From the NCBI GenBank assembly GCA_003279715.1, contig QCGY01000001.1:82813-146812 (forward strand): DNA of 64,000 nucleotides, read 5' to 3'. The notes under the pieces are model-generated. The model did no database searches. It worked only from the letters and a program-made list of their open reading frames with translations, and had not been told where the DNA came from. Position 1 is the first letter of the stretch. Each line of letters starts with the position of its first letter. The DNA comes from Pelagibacteraceae bacterium AG-390-D18. GTDB lineage: Bacteria; Pseudomonadota; Alphaproteobacteria; Pelagibacterales; Pelagibacteraceae. The translations under genes and the position numbers were made by a program. Of the stretch, positions 1 to 9,590 are shown in pieces.

Positions 1-383
1 TGAAAAATAATATGGACGTGCATCTTTATGAAAAAAGCTACCATAAAAGCCGTTTTTTAAAAGAAGTTTCAGAAAAACTAAATTTAAATACAAAAGTTTT
101 TCAAAAAAATATTTTTGAAATAAAAAATTTAGAAACAGGTACGGTTATGTCAAGAGCATTCAAGCCAATGCCAGTGGTTCTAGATTTAGTTTATGAAAAT
201 TTTTCTAAATATAAAAATTTAATTTTTTTTATGGGCAAGAGTGGAAAAAAAATATTTGAAAAATCCAAAGATGATTGGAGTTTAGAGTACATAGAAAAAA
301 AAAGTTTAACAAATGATGACTCATTTTTATTAAACATAAAAAAAATTAGTAAGAAAAATAAAAAAAGATATAAGAAAAACTAG
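1..383 (+). CDS. rsmG: RsmG, 16S rRNA (guanine-N7) methyltransferase, C-terminal part (5' end outside window)
   Basis: The reading frame is open from base 3, so the gene begins upstream and only about the last 127 residues are here. The visible part matches the second half of the Rossmann-fold SAM methyltransferase that makes m7G527 in 16S rRNA. It holds the acidic strand end (VHLYEKS), then FLKEV, the MSRAFKPM segment where the family has its conserved ARA motif, and the FFMGKSG strand. It abuts parA with no gap (TAG directly followed by ATG). rsmG-parA-parB is the usual order near the replication origin of many bacteria. The Met at base 12 lies inside the fold and is not the true start. Confidence 0.88.
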   Translation, partial: KNNMDVHLYEKSYHKSRFLKEVSEKLNLNTKVFQKNIFEIKNLETGTVMSRAFKPMPVVLDLVYENFSKYKNLIFFMGKSGKKIFEKSKDDWSLEYIEKKSLTNDDSFLLNIKKISKKNKKRYKKN

Positions 384-1178
384 ATGCAAATTATTTCAGT
401 AATAAATCAAAAGGGTGGGGTAGGAAAAACAACAACCGTCATAAATTTAGCCGCTGGATTAACTCAACTTAATAAAAAAATTTTAGTTATTGATTTGGAT
501 CCCCAAGGAAATGCCACTACAGGTCTTGGATTATCCAATGTAGACAACTCAAGTGACACAATTTATGGTGTACTAAATGGAACTAGAGAGATTAATGAGA
601 TAATCAAGAAGACAAAGTTTGAAAATTTAGATATTATCACTTCTAATGTAGATCTATCAGGGCTTGAGGTAGAGACGGCTGACGATAGTAATAGAGCCTT
701 TATATTAAAGGCTAAATTAAGCTCTTATTTAAACAATTCTAGAGGATTATACGACTATGTACTTATTGATTGTCCACCTTCCTTAAGTCTTCTTACAGTT
801 ATGGCACTTGTCTGCTCAAACTCACTTCTGGTACCTTTACAAACAGAATTCTTTGCTCTTGAGGGGTTAACCCAACTCATTAAAACTATTGAGAGGATAA
901 AAGTAAGTTTAAATCCAGATTTAAAAATTCGAGGGATCCTTTTGACCATGTATGACAAAAGAAATAAACTTTCTTCACAAGTTGAAAAGGAAGCTAGAGA
1001 TTATTTTCATGAAAAAGTTTACTCAACCGTAATCCCAAGGAATGTGAGATTGTCAGAGGCACCCTCGCATGGAATGCCAGTTTTAATTTATGACAAATCT
1101 TGTCCTGGTAGTAAATCTTATTTTAGTTTTACTGATGAATTTATAAATCAAGAGTCAAATATAGGGAGTGTAGCTTAA
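384..1178 (+). CDS. parA: ParA chromosome-partitioning ATPase
   Basis: This is a 264-residue ParA/Soj/MinD-type ATPase that moves ParB-parS complexes during chromosome segregation. The deviant Walker A motif KGGVGKTTT sits near residue 10, the DPQGNATTGLG switch near 40-50, and the Walker B-like strand LIDCPPSLS near 128. Length is normal. It starts directly after the rsmG stop, and its last base is the first base of the parB ATG, so translation of the two is probably coupled. No plasmid features are nearby, so this is the chromosomal copy. Confidence 0.97.
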   Translation: MQIISVINQKGGVGKTTTVINLAAGLTQLNKKILVIDLDPQGNATTGLGLSNVDNSSDTIYGVLNGTREINEIIKKTKFENLDIITSNVDLSGLEVETADDSNRAFILKAKLSSYLNNSRGLYDYVLIDCPPSLSLLTVMALVCSNSLLVPLQTEFFALEGLTQLIKTIERIKVSLNPDLKIRGILLTMYDKRNKLSSQVEKEARDYFHEKVYSTVIPRNVRLSEAPSHGMPVLIYDKSCPGSKSYFSFTDEFINQESNIGSVA

Positions 1179-2020
1179 TGGATAAAATTAAAAAAGGTCT
1201 TGGAAGAGGTTTATCATCGCTAATTGGTGAAACTAAAGTAGAGATTCAAAAAAACCAATTACCAGTAAGCGACTTAATACCAAATAAATACCAACCAAGA
1301 AAAAACTTTGATGAGGCAAACTTAGAAGACTTAACAAATTCTATAAAAGAAAGAGGAATGATACAACCAATCATAGTTAGAAAGTCATACAATGAAAATT
1401 CAAAATTTGAAATAATTGCAGGTGAGAGAAGGTGGATAGCGGCACAAAGATTAGGTATTCATAATGTTCCTGTAGTAATTACAGAGGCAGATGATTTAAA
1501 ATCTTTAGAATTTGCAATAGTTGAAAATGTTCAAAGACATGATTTAAATCCGTTAGAAGAAGCCCGAGGTTATAAAAGATTGATAGATGAATTTTCTTAT
1601 GATCAAGAAAAAGTATCAAAATTTATAGGTAAAAGCAGAAGTTACATAACTAATTCATTAAGAATATTAACTCTACCAGCTGAAATTATAAAACTAATAG
1701 AGACACAAAAATTAACTGCTGGCCACGCAAAAATTTTAGTTGGATTAGAAAATGCTTCTTTTGTTGCAAATAAAATTATTGAAAAAAAATTATCTGTAAG
1801 ACAAGCAGAAAATTTTGTTCAATTATTTAAAAAGAAGAGGCAAAATTCAAAGATTATAAAAGATACAAATATTATTGCTCTTGAACTTTCAATATTAAAT
1901 AAAATTGGATTAAATGTAGAAATAAAAAACACCAAGAGAAATAAAGGAAAAATCTCCTTCGAATATAAAGATCTAGATCAGTTAAATAAAATTATAGATA
2001 TAATTAAATCTAATTATTAG
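1178..2020 (+). CDS. parB: ParB chromosome-partitioning protein (parS-binding CTPase)
   Basis: This 280-residue ParB/Spo0J protein binds parS, spreads along DNA and stimulates ParA. The short N-terminal ParA-contact segment (KKGLGRGLSSLI) is followed by the ParB/sulfiredoxin domain, with GERRW near 82-86 and ENVQR near 116-120, and then a helix-turn-helix (GKSRSYITNSLRIL). The C-terminal dimerisation part is short and lysine-rich. Its 3' end overlaps the opposing holA gene by 11 bases. No convincing parS site was seen in the window, so the sites are probably closer to the origin outside it. Confidence 0.96.
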   Translation: MDKIKKGLGRGLSSLIGETKVEIQKNQLPVSDLIPNKYQPRKNFDEANLEDLTNSIKERGMIQPIIVRKSYNENSKFEIIAGERRWIAAQRLGIHNVPVVITEADDLKSLEFAIVENVQRHDLNPLEEARGYKRLIDEFSYDQEKVSKFIGKSRSYITNSLRILTLPAEIIKLIETQKLTAGHAKILVGLENASFVANKIIEKKLSVRQAENFVQLFKKKRQNSKIIKDTNIIALELSILNKIGLNVEIKNTKRNKGKISFEYKDLDQLNKIIDIIKSNY

Positions 2021-3002
2021 TTTCTGCAGAAGAGTGGCTTAAAATAAAATCTGTAATTAAATTAATTGAATTATCTATATTCTTTTTAATTTGTAATTCA
2101 GTTTCACTTAGTGCGTAGATTAGTCTTTTAATATTTTTAGGTTTCCATTTATAAATTTGTTGTTTGGTTATTTCTTTTTCTTTCCAAAAAATTGGTGGTT
2201 TTGCTAATGAGATGGTTAAATCTATATTTTTGTTTATTGCAAATGCTTTTGATAAGGCCAGTAATTTTTTGGCTTTAATTATAAAAGATCTTATAATTAC
2301 AATGCAGTCTTCATTACTAAAATTATTTTCATTTAAGATGCTTATTATTTTCTTTTCATTTTTAGCAAGACAATTATCAATTAGCTCAGATATACTGTGG
2401 TTCTCGTTTAAATTAATCAGTTTTGATATATTGTCAGTATTAATTTTTTTTCCATTTTTAGTAAAATATTTAATTTTTTGAAGTTCATTTACAAGTGTTT
2501 CTCTGTCTCCACTGCATTTATTCACTATTAAGTTTATATTTGAGGATGAAATTGAAATTTTTTTCTCTTTTAAAAAGTTATATGCTAATTTTGATAAAGT
2601 TTGATCATTATCAGGGTAAAAAGCAACGCAAATTAATTTCTTATCTTTTTCAAAAAAAGATCTTAACTTTGATTTTTTTTCTAAATTGTCAGAATTTAAA
2701 ATAATTGTAACATCTTCAATATTTTTTAAATTTAAAATTTCAATTATCTTTAAAATTTTATCAGTTGTTCTTTTGATAACAATAATTTTTTGGTTCTCGA
2801 AAAGAGATTTGGACAAAATATTTTCAATAAAATTATTCTCATTATCTAAAACTTCTTTTTCATCATAGTTTGAAATACTATTTTTATCCTTAATTAAAAT
2901 ATTAAGAGCTTCATTTTTTAAACCTTCATTTTTTCCATAAAATAGTATTAAATTATTAATATTTTGATTAATTTTTTTAATCTCAAAAGATTTTAAAATC
3001 AT
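2010..3002 (-). CDS. holA: DNA polymerase III delta subunit
   Basis: This 330-residue protein fits HolA, the clamp-loader subunit that opens the beta clamp. It has the family's weakly conserved N-terminal start (LILFYGKNEGLKNEA) and the long helical C-terminal region. There are no catalytic motifs, because delta is a AAA+-like protein without a working P-loop. Position is strong support: parA-parB facing holA-lptE-leuS is standard in Alphaproteobacteria. The start codon overlaps the lptE stop by one base, as in an operon. Confidence 0.85.
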   Translation of the reverse strand: MILKSFEIKKINQNINNLILFYGKNEGLKNEALNILIKDKNSISNYDEKEVLDNENNFIENILSKSLFENQKIIVIKRTTDKILKIIEILNLKNIEDVTIILNSDNLEKKSKLRSFFEKDKKLICVAFYPDNDQTLSKLAYNFLKEKKISISSSNINLIVNKCSGDRETLVNELQKIKYFTKNGKKINTDNISKLINLNENHSISELIDNCLAKNEKKIISILNENNFSNEDCIVIIRSFIIKAKKLLALSKAFAINKNIDLTISLAKPPIFWKEKEITKQQIYKWKPKNIKRLIYALSETELQIKKNIDNSINLITDFILSHSSAETNN

Positions 3003-3451
3003 TAATTAATAATCAACTCAGATATAAGTTTGTTAGATATAGAATAAGCAAAACTTTGTTTTATAGATTTTTCATATTTAGCTTCTTCAAATTTATCATC
3101 CATGCTATCTATAATTTTCTTTTCAGTAATTTTTATTTTTTTGTTTGTTGATTTTATTAAAAATATTGCCTCTACTCCAAGTTGGAAGCTAGTTACTTTT
3201 CCAGTACTGTCTTTGCTTAAAATATTTTTTTTATATTTAGTTTCCACATTGATAAAAAATTTATTGTTAATTTTTTCATTTTTGTATCTATCTAAATTTT
3301 TTTTTAAAAAATTGTTAAGATCTCTGTCTCCAGTATAATTAATTTGTTCAATTGAAAAATTAACATCACTATTTTTTAAATAAATTGGAGTAAATCCACA
3401 ATTAGTTAAAAAAAGAAATAGAGAAAAAATTATAATATTTTTTTTTAACAT
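3002..3451 (-). CDS. lptE: LptE, LPS-assembly lipoprotein
   Basis: This is a 149-residue lipoprotein with a hydrophobic signal and a lipobox (LTNC, Cys18) followed by GFTPIY, a motif typical of LptE/RlpB, which forms the plug of the LptD lipopolysaccharide translocon in the outer membrane. It lies between leuS (one base apart) and holA (overlapping stop and start), the usual alphaproteobacterial position. The sequence after the lipobox is divergent, so the call rests on the lipobox motif, the size and the synteny. Confidence 0.8.
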   Translation of the reverse strand: MLKKNIIIFSLFLFLTNCGFTPIYLKNSDVNFSIEQINYTGDRDLNNFLKKNLDRYKNEKINNKFFINVETKYKKNILSKDSTGKVTSFQLGVEAIFLIKSTNKKIKITEKKIIDSMDDKFEEAKYEKSIKQSFAYSISNKLISELIIN

Positions 3452-3452
3452 T

Positions 3453-5987
3453 TTAAGTTGTTATTATGTTTATTAACTTATTGGGTATAAATATTTTTTT
3501 TTGAATATTTTTATTTTTTAAAAATTCATTTAATTTATTGTCTTCTTTAATTTTCTTTATCAGGGTGTCCTCACTAATATTTTTTTTTGTTTCAATAATT
3601 TTTCTAGTTTTACCGTTAAATTGAATAATGTATTTAATATTATCTTCTATTAAAAAGCTCTCCTCTACTTTTGGCCAAGATATCTTTTCTTTAATATTCA
3701 CCAATTCCATACATTCATTTGAAAAGTGAGGTATTACAGGACTAATTGCAATTAAAATCTTTTTATAATTCTCAATTAATTTCTCTTTTTCAATCTTATT
3801 TAAAATTATTTTATTTAGAGAGCTATAAATCTCATGTAAATTGGCAACTATCTTATTATATGAAAAATTCTCAATATTATGAGTAATTTCTTTAATAAAT
3901 TTATTTGTTATTTTTTCTAAATCACTATTGTGATTACGAGCATGATTTTTGCTTATTTCTTCAATAAATTTTTGATTTAGTACCCATAATTTTTGGATAA
4001 ATTTGTATGATGATTTAATGCCTTCATCGGACCATTGAACATCTTTTTCAGGCGGACTATCTGATAAAATAAATAGCCTAACAGAGTCTGCTCCATAATC
4101 TTTAATAATTTTTTCAGGATCTATAGTATTCTTTTTTGATTTTGACATTGATTCTGAGGCACCAACTTTTATGGGTTCTTCATTTTCTTTAAGAAATTTT
4201 TTTCCTTGGATAGTAATTATTTCATCTGGACTAACCCAATTATTATTTTGATCCTTATAAGTTTCATGACAAACCATACCTTGAGTAAATAAACCACTAA
4301 ATGGTTCTTTAATATCAAATTTATTATTCTTATAGGATAAAGCTTGCATAAAAAATCTAGAGTATAAAAGGTGAAGTATAGCGTGTTCCACGCCACCAAT
4401 ATATTGATCTACTGGCATCCAATATTTGACTTCATCTGTGTCAAAACCATAGTTTTCATTTTGAGGCGAACAAAATCTAAGAAAGTACCAAGATGAGTCA
4501 ACGAATGTGTCCAGAGTATCCGTTTCTCTGGTACATTGTTTTCCATCAATTTTGATATTTTTCCATTCTAACATTTCATCAAGTGGATTTCCTGTAGAAT
4601 TTAATTGATCAATTTTTGGCAACTTAACAGGTAACATTTCTTTTGGAATTTTAACTGGATTATTCTTTTCGTCATATGCTATTGGAATTGGACATCCCCA
4701 GTATCTTTGACGCGAGATGCCCCAGTCTTTTAATCTATAATTAGTTTTTTTTTGTCCGATATTATTTTCTTCTAAGTAGCTTATAGTTTTATCTATTGAT
4801 TCATCAGGAACTTTTAAATTATCTAAAAATTTTGAATTAAATAAATAACCAGACTCTGTATAAGCTTTGTCATTAACTAAAAAAGCTTTATCTTTGTCAG
4901 GTCTGACTACTGGTGTGACTTTTAAATTATATTTTTTTGCAAAATCCAAGTCTCTCTGATCATGTGCTGGACATCCAAATACAGCACCTAATCCGTAATC
5001 CATTAAAACAAAGTTTGCAAAATAAACTGGTACTTTTATACTTTCATCTAAAGGATTGATTGCTAATAAATCTGTCTTAAAACCTAGTTTATCTGCTGCT
5101 GCAATTGATTCTTCAGTTGTACCAGTCTTAGAGCATTCTTTTTTAAATTTTATAAATTCTTTGTCATTTTCATAAAATTTTGAAACCGGATGATCTACTG
5201 AAAGTGCTAAAAAAGACATACCAAATAAGGTATCTGGTCTAGTAGTATAACATTTTATCTCATCAATTTTTTTATTAGATTCAATTTGGAATTTAATTTC
5301 ACAGCCATAAGATCTTCCAATCCAATTTTTTTGCATTACTTTTACTTTATTGGGCCATTCCTCTAGGCCATCCAAGCTCTCTAAAAGTTCTTTAGAAAAC
5401 TTAGTAATTTTAAAAAACCATTGGTTAAGTTTTTTTCTTTCCACAATTGCGCCTGAACGCCAACCTTTACCATCTATAACTTGCTCATTAGCTAAAACTG
5501 TTTTATCTACCGGGTCCCAGTTTACATAACTTTCTTTTCTATAGACTAGTTCTTTATCATAGAGTTCTAAAAAAAATTCTTGTTGATGTTTATAATAATC
5601 TGCAGAACAAGTAGAAATTTCTTTATCCCAATCTATAGATAATCCAAGCTTTTTAAGTTGTGTCTTCATTACTGAAATATTTTTTTCAGTCCATGTTTTT
5701 GGGTCTAATTTGTTTTGTCTCGCAGCATTTTCAGCTGGCATACCAAAAGAATCCCATCCCATTGGGTGAAGTACATTATAGTTTTGTAATGTTTTGTATC
5801 TCGCTAACACATCGCCTATAGTATAATTTCTAACATGTCCCATATGAATTTTTCCTGATGGGTATGGAAACATCTCTAGGCAATAGAATTTTTTTTTATG
5901 CTTATCGATTTTAACTGAATAGGACCTATTTTTATCCCATATTTTTTGCCATTTATCTTCAACTATCTTAAAATTATATCTATCCAC
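3453..5987 (-). CDS. leuS: Leucyl-tRNA synthetase
   Basis: This is a full-length class I aminoacyl-tRNA synthetase of 844 residues. The HIGH-type motif is [11 protein letters not shown] at residues 41-51, and the KMSKS-type loop (SMSKSKKN) lies near residue 614. Between them is the CP1 editing domain, with the TTRPDT signature and the GCPAHDQRD segment. The C-terminal anticodon-binding part is present. Upstream is a DUF3576 lipoprotein and downstream are lptE and holA, all on the same strand and closely spaced, so they are likely co-transcribed. Confidence 0.98.
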   Translation of the reverse strand: MDRYNFKIVEDKWQKIWDKNRSYSVKIDKHKKKFYCLEMFPYPSGKIHMGHVRNYTIGDVLARYKTLQNYNVLHPMGWDSFGMPAENAARQNKLDPKTWTEKNISVMKTQLKKLGLSIDWDKEISTCSADYYKHQQEFFLELYDKELVYRKESYVNWDPVDKTVLANEQVIDGKGWRSGAIVERKKLNQWFFKITKFSKELLESLDGLEEWPNKVKVMQKNWIGRSYGCEIKFQIESNKKIDEIKCYTTRPDTLFGMSFLALSVDHPVSKFYENDKEFIKFKKECSKTGTTEESIAAADKLGFKTDLLAINPLDESIKVPVYFANFVLMDYGLGAVFGCPAHDQRDLDFAKKYNLKVTPVVRPDKDKAFLVNDKAYTESGYLFNSKFLDNLKVPDESIDKTISYLEENNIGQKKTNYRLKDWGISRQRYWGCPIPIAYDEKNNPVKIPKEMLPVKLPKIDQLNSTGNPLDEMLEWKNIKIDGKQCTRETDTLDTFVDSSWYFLRFCSPQNENYGFDTDEVKYWMPVDQYIGGVEHAILHLLYSRFFMQALSYKNNKFDIKEPFSGLFTQGMVCHETYKDQNNNWVSPDEIITIQGKKFLKENEEPIKVGASESMSKSKKNTIDPEKIIKDYGADSVRLFILSDSPPEKDVQWSDEGIKSSYKFIQKLWVLNQKFIEEISKNHARNHNSDLEKITNKFIKEITHNIENFSYNKIVANLHEIYSSLNKIILNKIEKEKLIENYKKILIAISPVIPHFSNECMELVNIKEKISWPKVEESFLIEDNIKYIIQFNGKTRKIIETKKNISEDTLIKKIKEDNKLNEFLKNKNIQKKIFIPNKLINIITT

Positions 5988-6016
5988 AAAAAATAATTAT
6001 TAAATTTAATTTTTAT

Positions 6017-6592
6017 TTATTTCGTACTGTCAGGGTTGTCACCTCGTGTTGATGTATTTAGATAAGGTTTAAAGTTTTTATCTTTATTTTGTTTTTCATA
6101 AATAGCAGCCTTTTTCAGAATTTCTTTTGTAAGTTCTGTTCTTAAATTTCCATCTTTTTGAGAGATTACACAATTTACCTCGGTTACACATTTTTTATAA
6201 AAAACTTTAATATCTAATGCATCAGATCTCACTTCATTGGTCAAAAATCTTATACTGATTTTAATAGACTCATTGTTTTGATCATTTTCAGAATACCAAT
6301 CAGTAATTAAAATTCCCCCACTATAGTTTGCTGTAGCTATTGGTATAAAATCAATAGTATCTAGTGAAGCACGCCAAAGTTCATTCGAACTTGCAAATTC
6401 GAAGTTACCAGAACCTTTGTTGCTAAAAGCATCATCAAGTCTAAAAGCTCTACCTTCTTCTAAATTTTTCTTTACCCTTTCTCTGGGATCATAAGAAACT
6501 TTTCTAGCGTCTGCTCCAGGAATTTTTCCATTACAGGCACTTAAAATTATAGATAAAATAATGCAAAAAATTGTTACTTGTATTTTATTCAT
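6017..6592 (-). CDS. DUF3576 family lipoprotein
   Basis: This 191-residue predicted lipoprotein has an N-terminal hydrophobic segment ending in LSAC (Cys20), then GKIPGADARKVSYDPRERV. The body resembles the DUF3576 proteins commonly found next to leuS in Alphaproteobacteria. Their function is unknown to me; a cell-envelope role is inferred from the lipobox and from linkage to lptE. It is 29 bases upstream of leuS and probably the first gene of the leuS-lptE-holA unit. The acidic C-terminal tail (DNPDSTK) is likely disordered. Confidence 0.78.
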   Translation of the reverse strand: MNKIQVTIFCIILSIILSACNGKIPGADARKVSYDPRERVKKNLEEGRAFRLDDAFSNKGSGNFEFASSNELWRASLDTIDFIPIATANYSGGILITDWYSENDQNNESIKISIRFLTNEVRSDALDIKVFYKKCVTEVNCVISQKDGNLRTELTKEILKKAAIYEKQNKDKNFKPYLNTSTRGDNPDSTK

Positions 6593-6675
6593 AGGGAATA
6601 TTTTAGCTTTTAAAGATTAATTATTAAAATCATACAATTTTATTAAATAGCTTAATTTCACTAAAATTAAGGCAT

Positions 6676-6701
6676 ATTGTGTTGCAAAAATGCAACATAA
6701 T
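6676..6701. promoter_or_regulatory. Inverted repeat, operator-like, upstream of porin 1
   Basis: A perfect 7-4-7 dyad (TGTTGCA / TGCAACA, arms 6680-6686 and 6691-6697) sits 113 bases before the porin start. After one mismatch it extends three base pairs on each side. A weak promoter, TTGCAA (6683-6688), 16 bases, ATAATT (6705-6710), overlaps it. This could be a repressor or activator site. I cannot name the binding protein, although the winged-helix gene next to the porins is an obvious candidate. Confidence 0.4.
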
Positions 6702-6809
6702 AAAATAATTAGCTAAATATGGTTCGATTTTATAATAAAAACTGCACTAAATGTTAAATAAGTCTCGTTTATTATTAATAATTAACAATAAAAATAAGGA
6801 GTAATTAAT

Positions 6810-7775
6810 ATGAACAATTTTAAAAAAATAGGTTTAACTGCATTAGCAGGTTCTCTTATTGCTACTTCAGCTTTTGCTGGTTCAATGAGTGTAGGTGGTT
6901 CTGCAGGTATAAGCTATAGTGGAGCAAGTAACTCTGCAAAAGGTAACTCTTGGTCATCTGGTGACTCTCTAACTTTCACAGGTTCTGGTGAATTAGATAA
7001 TGGTCTGTCAGTAGTAACTTATCAAGAAATTGATGGTGGTAGTCTTGATGACAGATATATGTCAATGGAAATGGATGGCTTAGGAAAGCTTACTTTCAAT
7101 GCTAAAGGTGGAAGCTCTGCAATGTCAGCTGTTGACGATGTAATGCCTACTGCTTACGGTGAAGCTTGGGATATAATCGGAAGCAAAACAACTGCTCCGG
7201 CTACTGGAGTATCACTTAAAGAAGGAGCAATTGGTGGTTTCGCAACTGCTAACTCTTTCTTCTACGATGTACCAGAATTGATGGAAGGTTTAGATGTTAA
7301 CGTATCTTACGTACCATCAGGAACTGATAGACCAGACGGATCTATCTCTGTTGCAGTAGCATACACAGGTGTTGAAGGTTTAACACTTGGTTATGCACAA
7401 GATGACAATGGATTAGCAGGTACTAGCTCATTAGAAACTGAAACTATGTACGCTAAGTACGCTTGGGGTTCGTTCACAGTTGGTGTTCAAGAAACTGAAC
7501 AAGAAAACGACGGTGCAACAACTTCTGATGATGAGTTCTCAGCATTTGGTATTACATACCAAGTATCTGATGATTTAACTATCGGTTACACTACATCTGA
7601 AAGAGAGTTTGGTGATAAGACTCAAGACGAAGAGTCTGTAAGCTTAAACGTTTCATACACTTCAGGTGGAATGACAATTGGAGCAGCTATGGTGTCTATG
7701 GATAACATGGGTGGTTCAACTGCATCAGTAGATGATATCGATGGTTACGCTATCGATGTATCATTTGCATTCTAA
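6810..7775 (+). CDS. Outer-membrane porin, copy 1
   Basis: This is a 321-residue predicted trimeric-type porin. It has a clear signal peptide (MNNFKKIGLTALAGSLIATS, cut after AFA), alternating beta-strand patterns rich in Gly, Ser and Thr, acidic loops, and a C-terminal phenylalanine (VSFAF) as expected for BAM-dependent insertion. A good Shine-Dalgarno (AAGGAGT) precedes the ATG. Codon use is more C- and G-ending than in the neighbours, consistent with very high expression. It is a paralogue of the gene at 8604 (about 90% identical by eye) and ends in a strong terminator. Substrate is unknown; general small-solute uptake is inferred. Confidence 0.9.
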   Translation: MNNFKKIGLTALAGSLIATSAFAGSMSVGGSAGISYSGASNSAKGNSWSSGDSLTFTGSGELDNGLSVVTYQEIDGGSLDDRYMSMEMDGLGKLTFNAKGGSSAMSAVDDVMPTAYGEAWDIIGSKTTAPATGVSLKEGAIGGFATANSFFYDVPELMEGLDVNVSYVPSGTDRPDGSISVAVAYTGVEGLTLGYAQDDNGLAGTSSLETETMYAKYAWGSFTVGVQETEQENDGATTSDDEFSAFGITYQVSDDLTIGYTTSEREFGDKTQDEESVSLNVSYTSGGMTIGAAMVSMDNMGGSTASVDDIDGYAIDVSFAF

Positions 7776-7796
7776 TTTAAATTAGATTTAAATTAT

Positions 7797-7827
7797 AAAA
7801 GGGCCCCTTTTTAGGGGCCTTTTTTTA
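7797..7827 (+). terminator. Rho-independent terminator of porin 1
   Basis: The arms AAAAGGGCCCCT (7797-7808) and AGGGGCCTTTTT (7813-7824) form a 12-bp stem with a TTTT loop, and the T run continues to 7826. It is strongly GC-rich against the AT-rich background. Because both arms end in A/T runs, it probably also stops transcription of the opposing gene that ends at 7825. Confidence 0.93.
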
Positions 7828-8202
7828 TTTAAGATTATTTAATTCGTTAAGGTTTGAAAAAACTTTTTTTTGCTCATACAACCAATCCAACATATATTTT
7901 TTTGCTTCATCAGTAAGGGTGTAATATTTGGATCTTTTATCTTCAGAGTTAATTTCTTTTTTTAAAAATTTAACACTAACACCTTCTTTTAAAATATTTT
8001 GAATTGTTGACCTGCTAATTACTTTTGCAGAAACATTGTAACAGATTTCTTCTAGCGTAGATTGCCTTTTTTTTTGAGAAGAAATAAAAAAAATTAATAT
8101 AGAATGCTGCTTTGTAGAGAATAAAAATTTTTTGAAAATGCTTTTATCTTTATAACCTGCGTTATGTAAGTTTGAGTACAATATATTAAATATTTTTTCC
8201 AT
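7825..8202 (-). CDS. MarR-like winged-helix DNA-binding protein
   Basis: This 125-residue protein has the MarR pattern: a helical start, a recognition helix around ISRSTIQNILKEG (residues 58-70), a wing with SEDKRSKYYTLTDEAKKY (residues 91-108), and a final dimerisation helix. It lacks recognisable ligand or metal residues. It lies between two porin paralogues and faces away from porin 2 across 401 bases, which makes local regulation of the porins plausible but unproven. Its 3' end abuts the porin 1 terminator. The family assignment comes from the wing motif; the target is inference. Confidence 0.62.
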   Translation of the reverse strand: MEKIFNILYSNLHNAGYKDKSIFKKFLFSTKQHSILIFFISSQKKRQSTLEEICYNVSAKVISRSTIQNILKEGVSVKFLKKEINSEDKRSKYYTLTDEAKKYMLDWLYEQKKVFSNLNELNNLK

Positions 8203-8603
8203 AGCTGAATGATATGTGTTAATTTTATTAATATATAATTTTATTTAAGCATATCTATTATGTGTAATATGTACCTTATATTTTTAAATATTGACGCACC
8301 AGTAAAACTTAAAATGGGTATTTGAATTTAGGTTTAGTTAAATTTTTGTTAATATTTAGATGTGATAATAATACAACAATCTTAATTTAATTAGTATTCA
8401 TAATTAAATTGTAAATATTAAATGTAAAATTAAATACATTAATATGTTCTTATTATTAAAAAAATTGCAATTAAAATTTACTCTAATAATTAAATAAAAA
8501 TTACTATTAAATATTAATCTTTTTTAGAATGTCATGAGAGTTATATAGCAAACGTTAATGTTAACTATTAATTAATAATAAAAACTAAGAAAGGTAAAAT
8601 AAC
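8203..8603. other. 401-base intergenic region between the wHTH gene and porin 2
   Basis: This is the longest gene-free stretch in the window and extremely AT-rich. It must carry the divergent promoters of the winged-helix gene and porin 2. The last roughly 30 bases (AATAAAAACTAAGAAAGGT, then the ATG) resemble the leader of porin 1, so the duplication probably reached a little upstream of the start. The hexamers TATGTG and ATGTGT recur at about 8211 and 8260. I see no ORF, no tRNA, no RNA fold with GC support and no copy of the dyad found before porin 1. Confidence 0.5.
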
Positions 8604-9569
8604 ATGAACAATTTTAAAAAAATAGGTTTAACTGCATTAGCAGGTTCACTTATTGCTACTTCAGCTTTTGCTGGTTCAATGAGTGTAGGTGGTTCTGCAA
8701 GTATAAGCTACAGCAACTTAAGTAATGCAGACGGTGGTAACACTTTCTCATCTGGTGACTCTCTAACTTTCACAGGTTCTGGTGAATTAGATAATGGTAT
8801 GTCAGTAGTAACTTATCAAGAAATTGATGGCGGTACTCTTGATGACAGATATATGTCAGTTGAAATGGATGGCTTAGGAAAGCTTACTTTCAATGCTAAA
8901 GGTGGAGACTCTGCAATGTCAGCTGTTGACGATGTAATGCCTACTGCTTACGGTGAAGCTTGGGACATAGTCGGAAGTAAAACAACTGCTCCAGCTGCTG
9001 GGCAAGCACTTAAAGAAGGTGCAATTGGTGGTTTCGCAACTGCTAATTCTTTCTTCTACGATGCACCAGAAATGGTTGATGGTTTAGATGTTAACGTATC
9101 TTACGTACCATCAGGAACTGATAGACCAGACGGATCTATCTCTGTTGCATTAGCATACACAGGTGTTGAAGGTTTAACAGTTGGTTATGCACAAGATGAT
9201 AATGGACTATCAGGAACTAGCTCATTAGAAACTGAAACTATGTACGCTAAGTATGCTATTGGTTCGTTCACTGTTGGTGTTCAAGAAACTGAGCAAGAAA
9301 ACGATGGTGCAACAACTTCTGATGATGAATTCTCAGCGTTTGGTATTACATACCAAATATCTGATGACTTAACTATCGGTTACACTGCATCTGAAAGAGA
9401 GTTTGGTGATAAGACTCAAGACGAAGAGTCTAAAAGCTTAAACGTTTCATACACTTCAGGTGGAATGACAATTGGAGCAGCTATGGTATCTATGGATAAC
9501 GTAGGTGGTTCAACTGCATCAAGAGATGATGTCGATGGTTACGCTATCGATATCGGATTTGCATTCTAA
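8604..9569 (+). CDS. Outer-membrane porin, copy 2
   Basis: This is a 321-residue porin with the same signal peptide as copy 1 and the same length, with no gap needed to align the two. By eye there are about 35 differences. They cluster at residues 31-46, where NLSNADGGNTF replaces GASNSAKGNSW, a probable external loop between the first strands. The C-terminus is IGFAF. The start follows AAAGGT at a normal distance. The 3' flank and terminator also match those of copy 1, so this is a recent tandem duplication or a pair kept alike by gene conversion. Both copies look intact. Confidence 0.9.
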   Translation: MNNFKKIGLTALAGSLIATSAFAGSMSVGGSASISYSNLSNADGGNTFSSGDSLTFTGSGELDNGMSVVTYQEIDGGTLDDRYMSVEMDGLGKLTFNAKGGDSAMSAVDDVMPTAYGEAWDIVGSKTTAPAAGQALKEGAIGGFATANSFFYDAPEMVDGLDVNVSYVPSGTDRPDGSISVALAYTGVEGLTVGYAQDDNGLSGTSSLETETMYAKYAIGSFTVGVQETEQENDGATTSDDEFSAFGITYQISDDLTIGYTASEREFGDKTQDEESKSLNVSYTSGGMTIGAAMVSMDNVGGSTASRDDVDGYAIDIGFAF

Positions 9570-9590
9570 TTTAATTTAGATTTAAATTAT

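Noticed and set aside
5981..5988. TATCCACA, resembling a DnaA box
   Set aside because: A single 8-base match in the first codons of leuS, without further copies nearby, in a genome where AT-rich motifs recur by chance.
6720..6735. GGTTCGATTT, recalling a tRNA T-loop
   Set aside because: The surrounding bases do not form the acceptor, anticodon or D arms, and there is no CCA-compatible 3' end.
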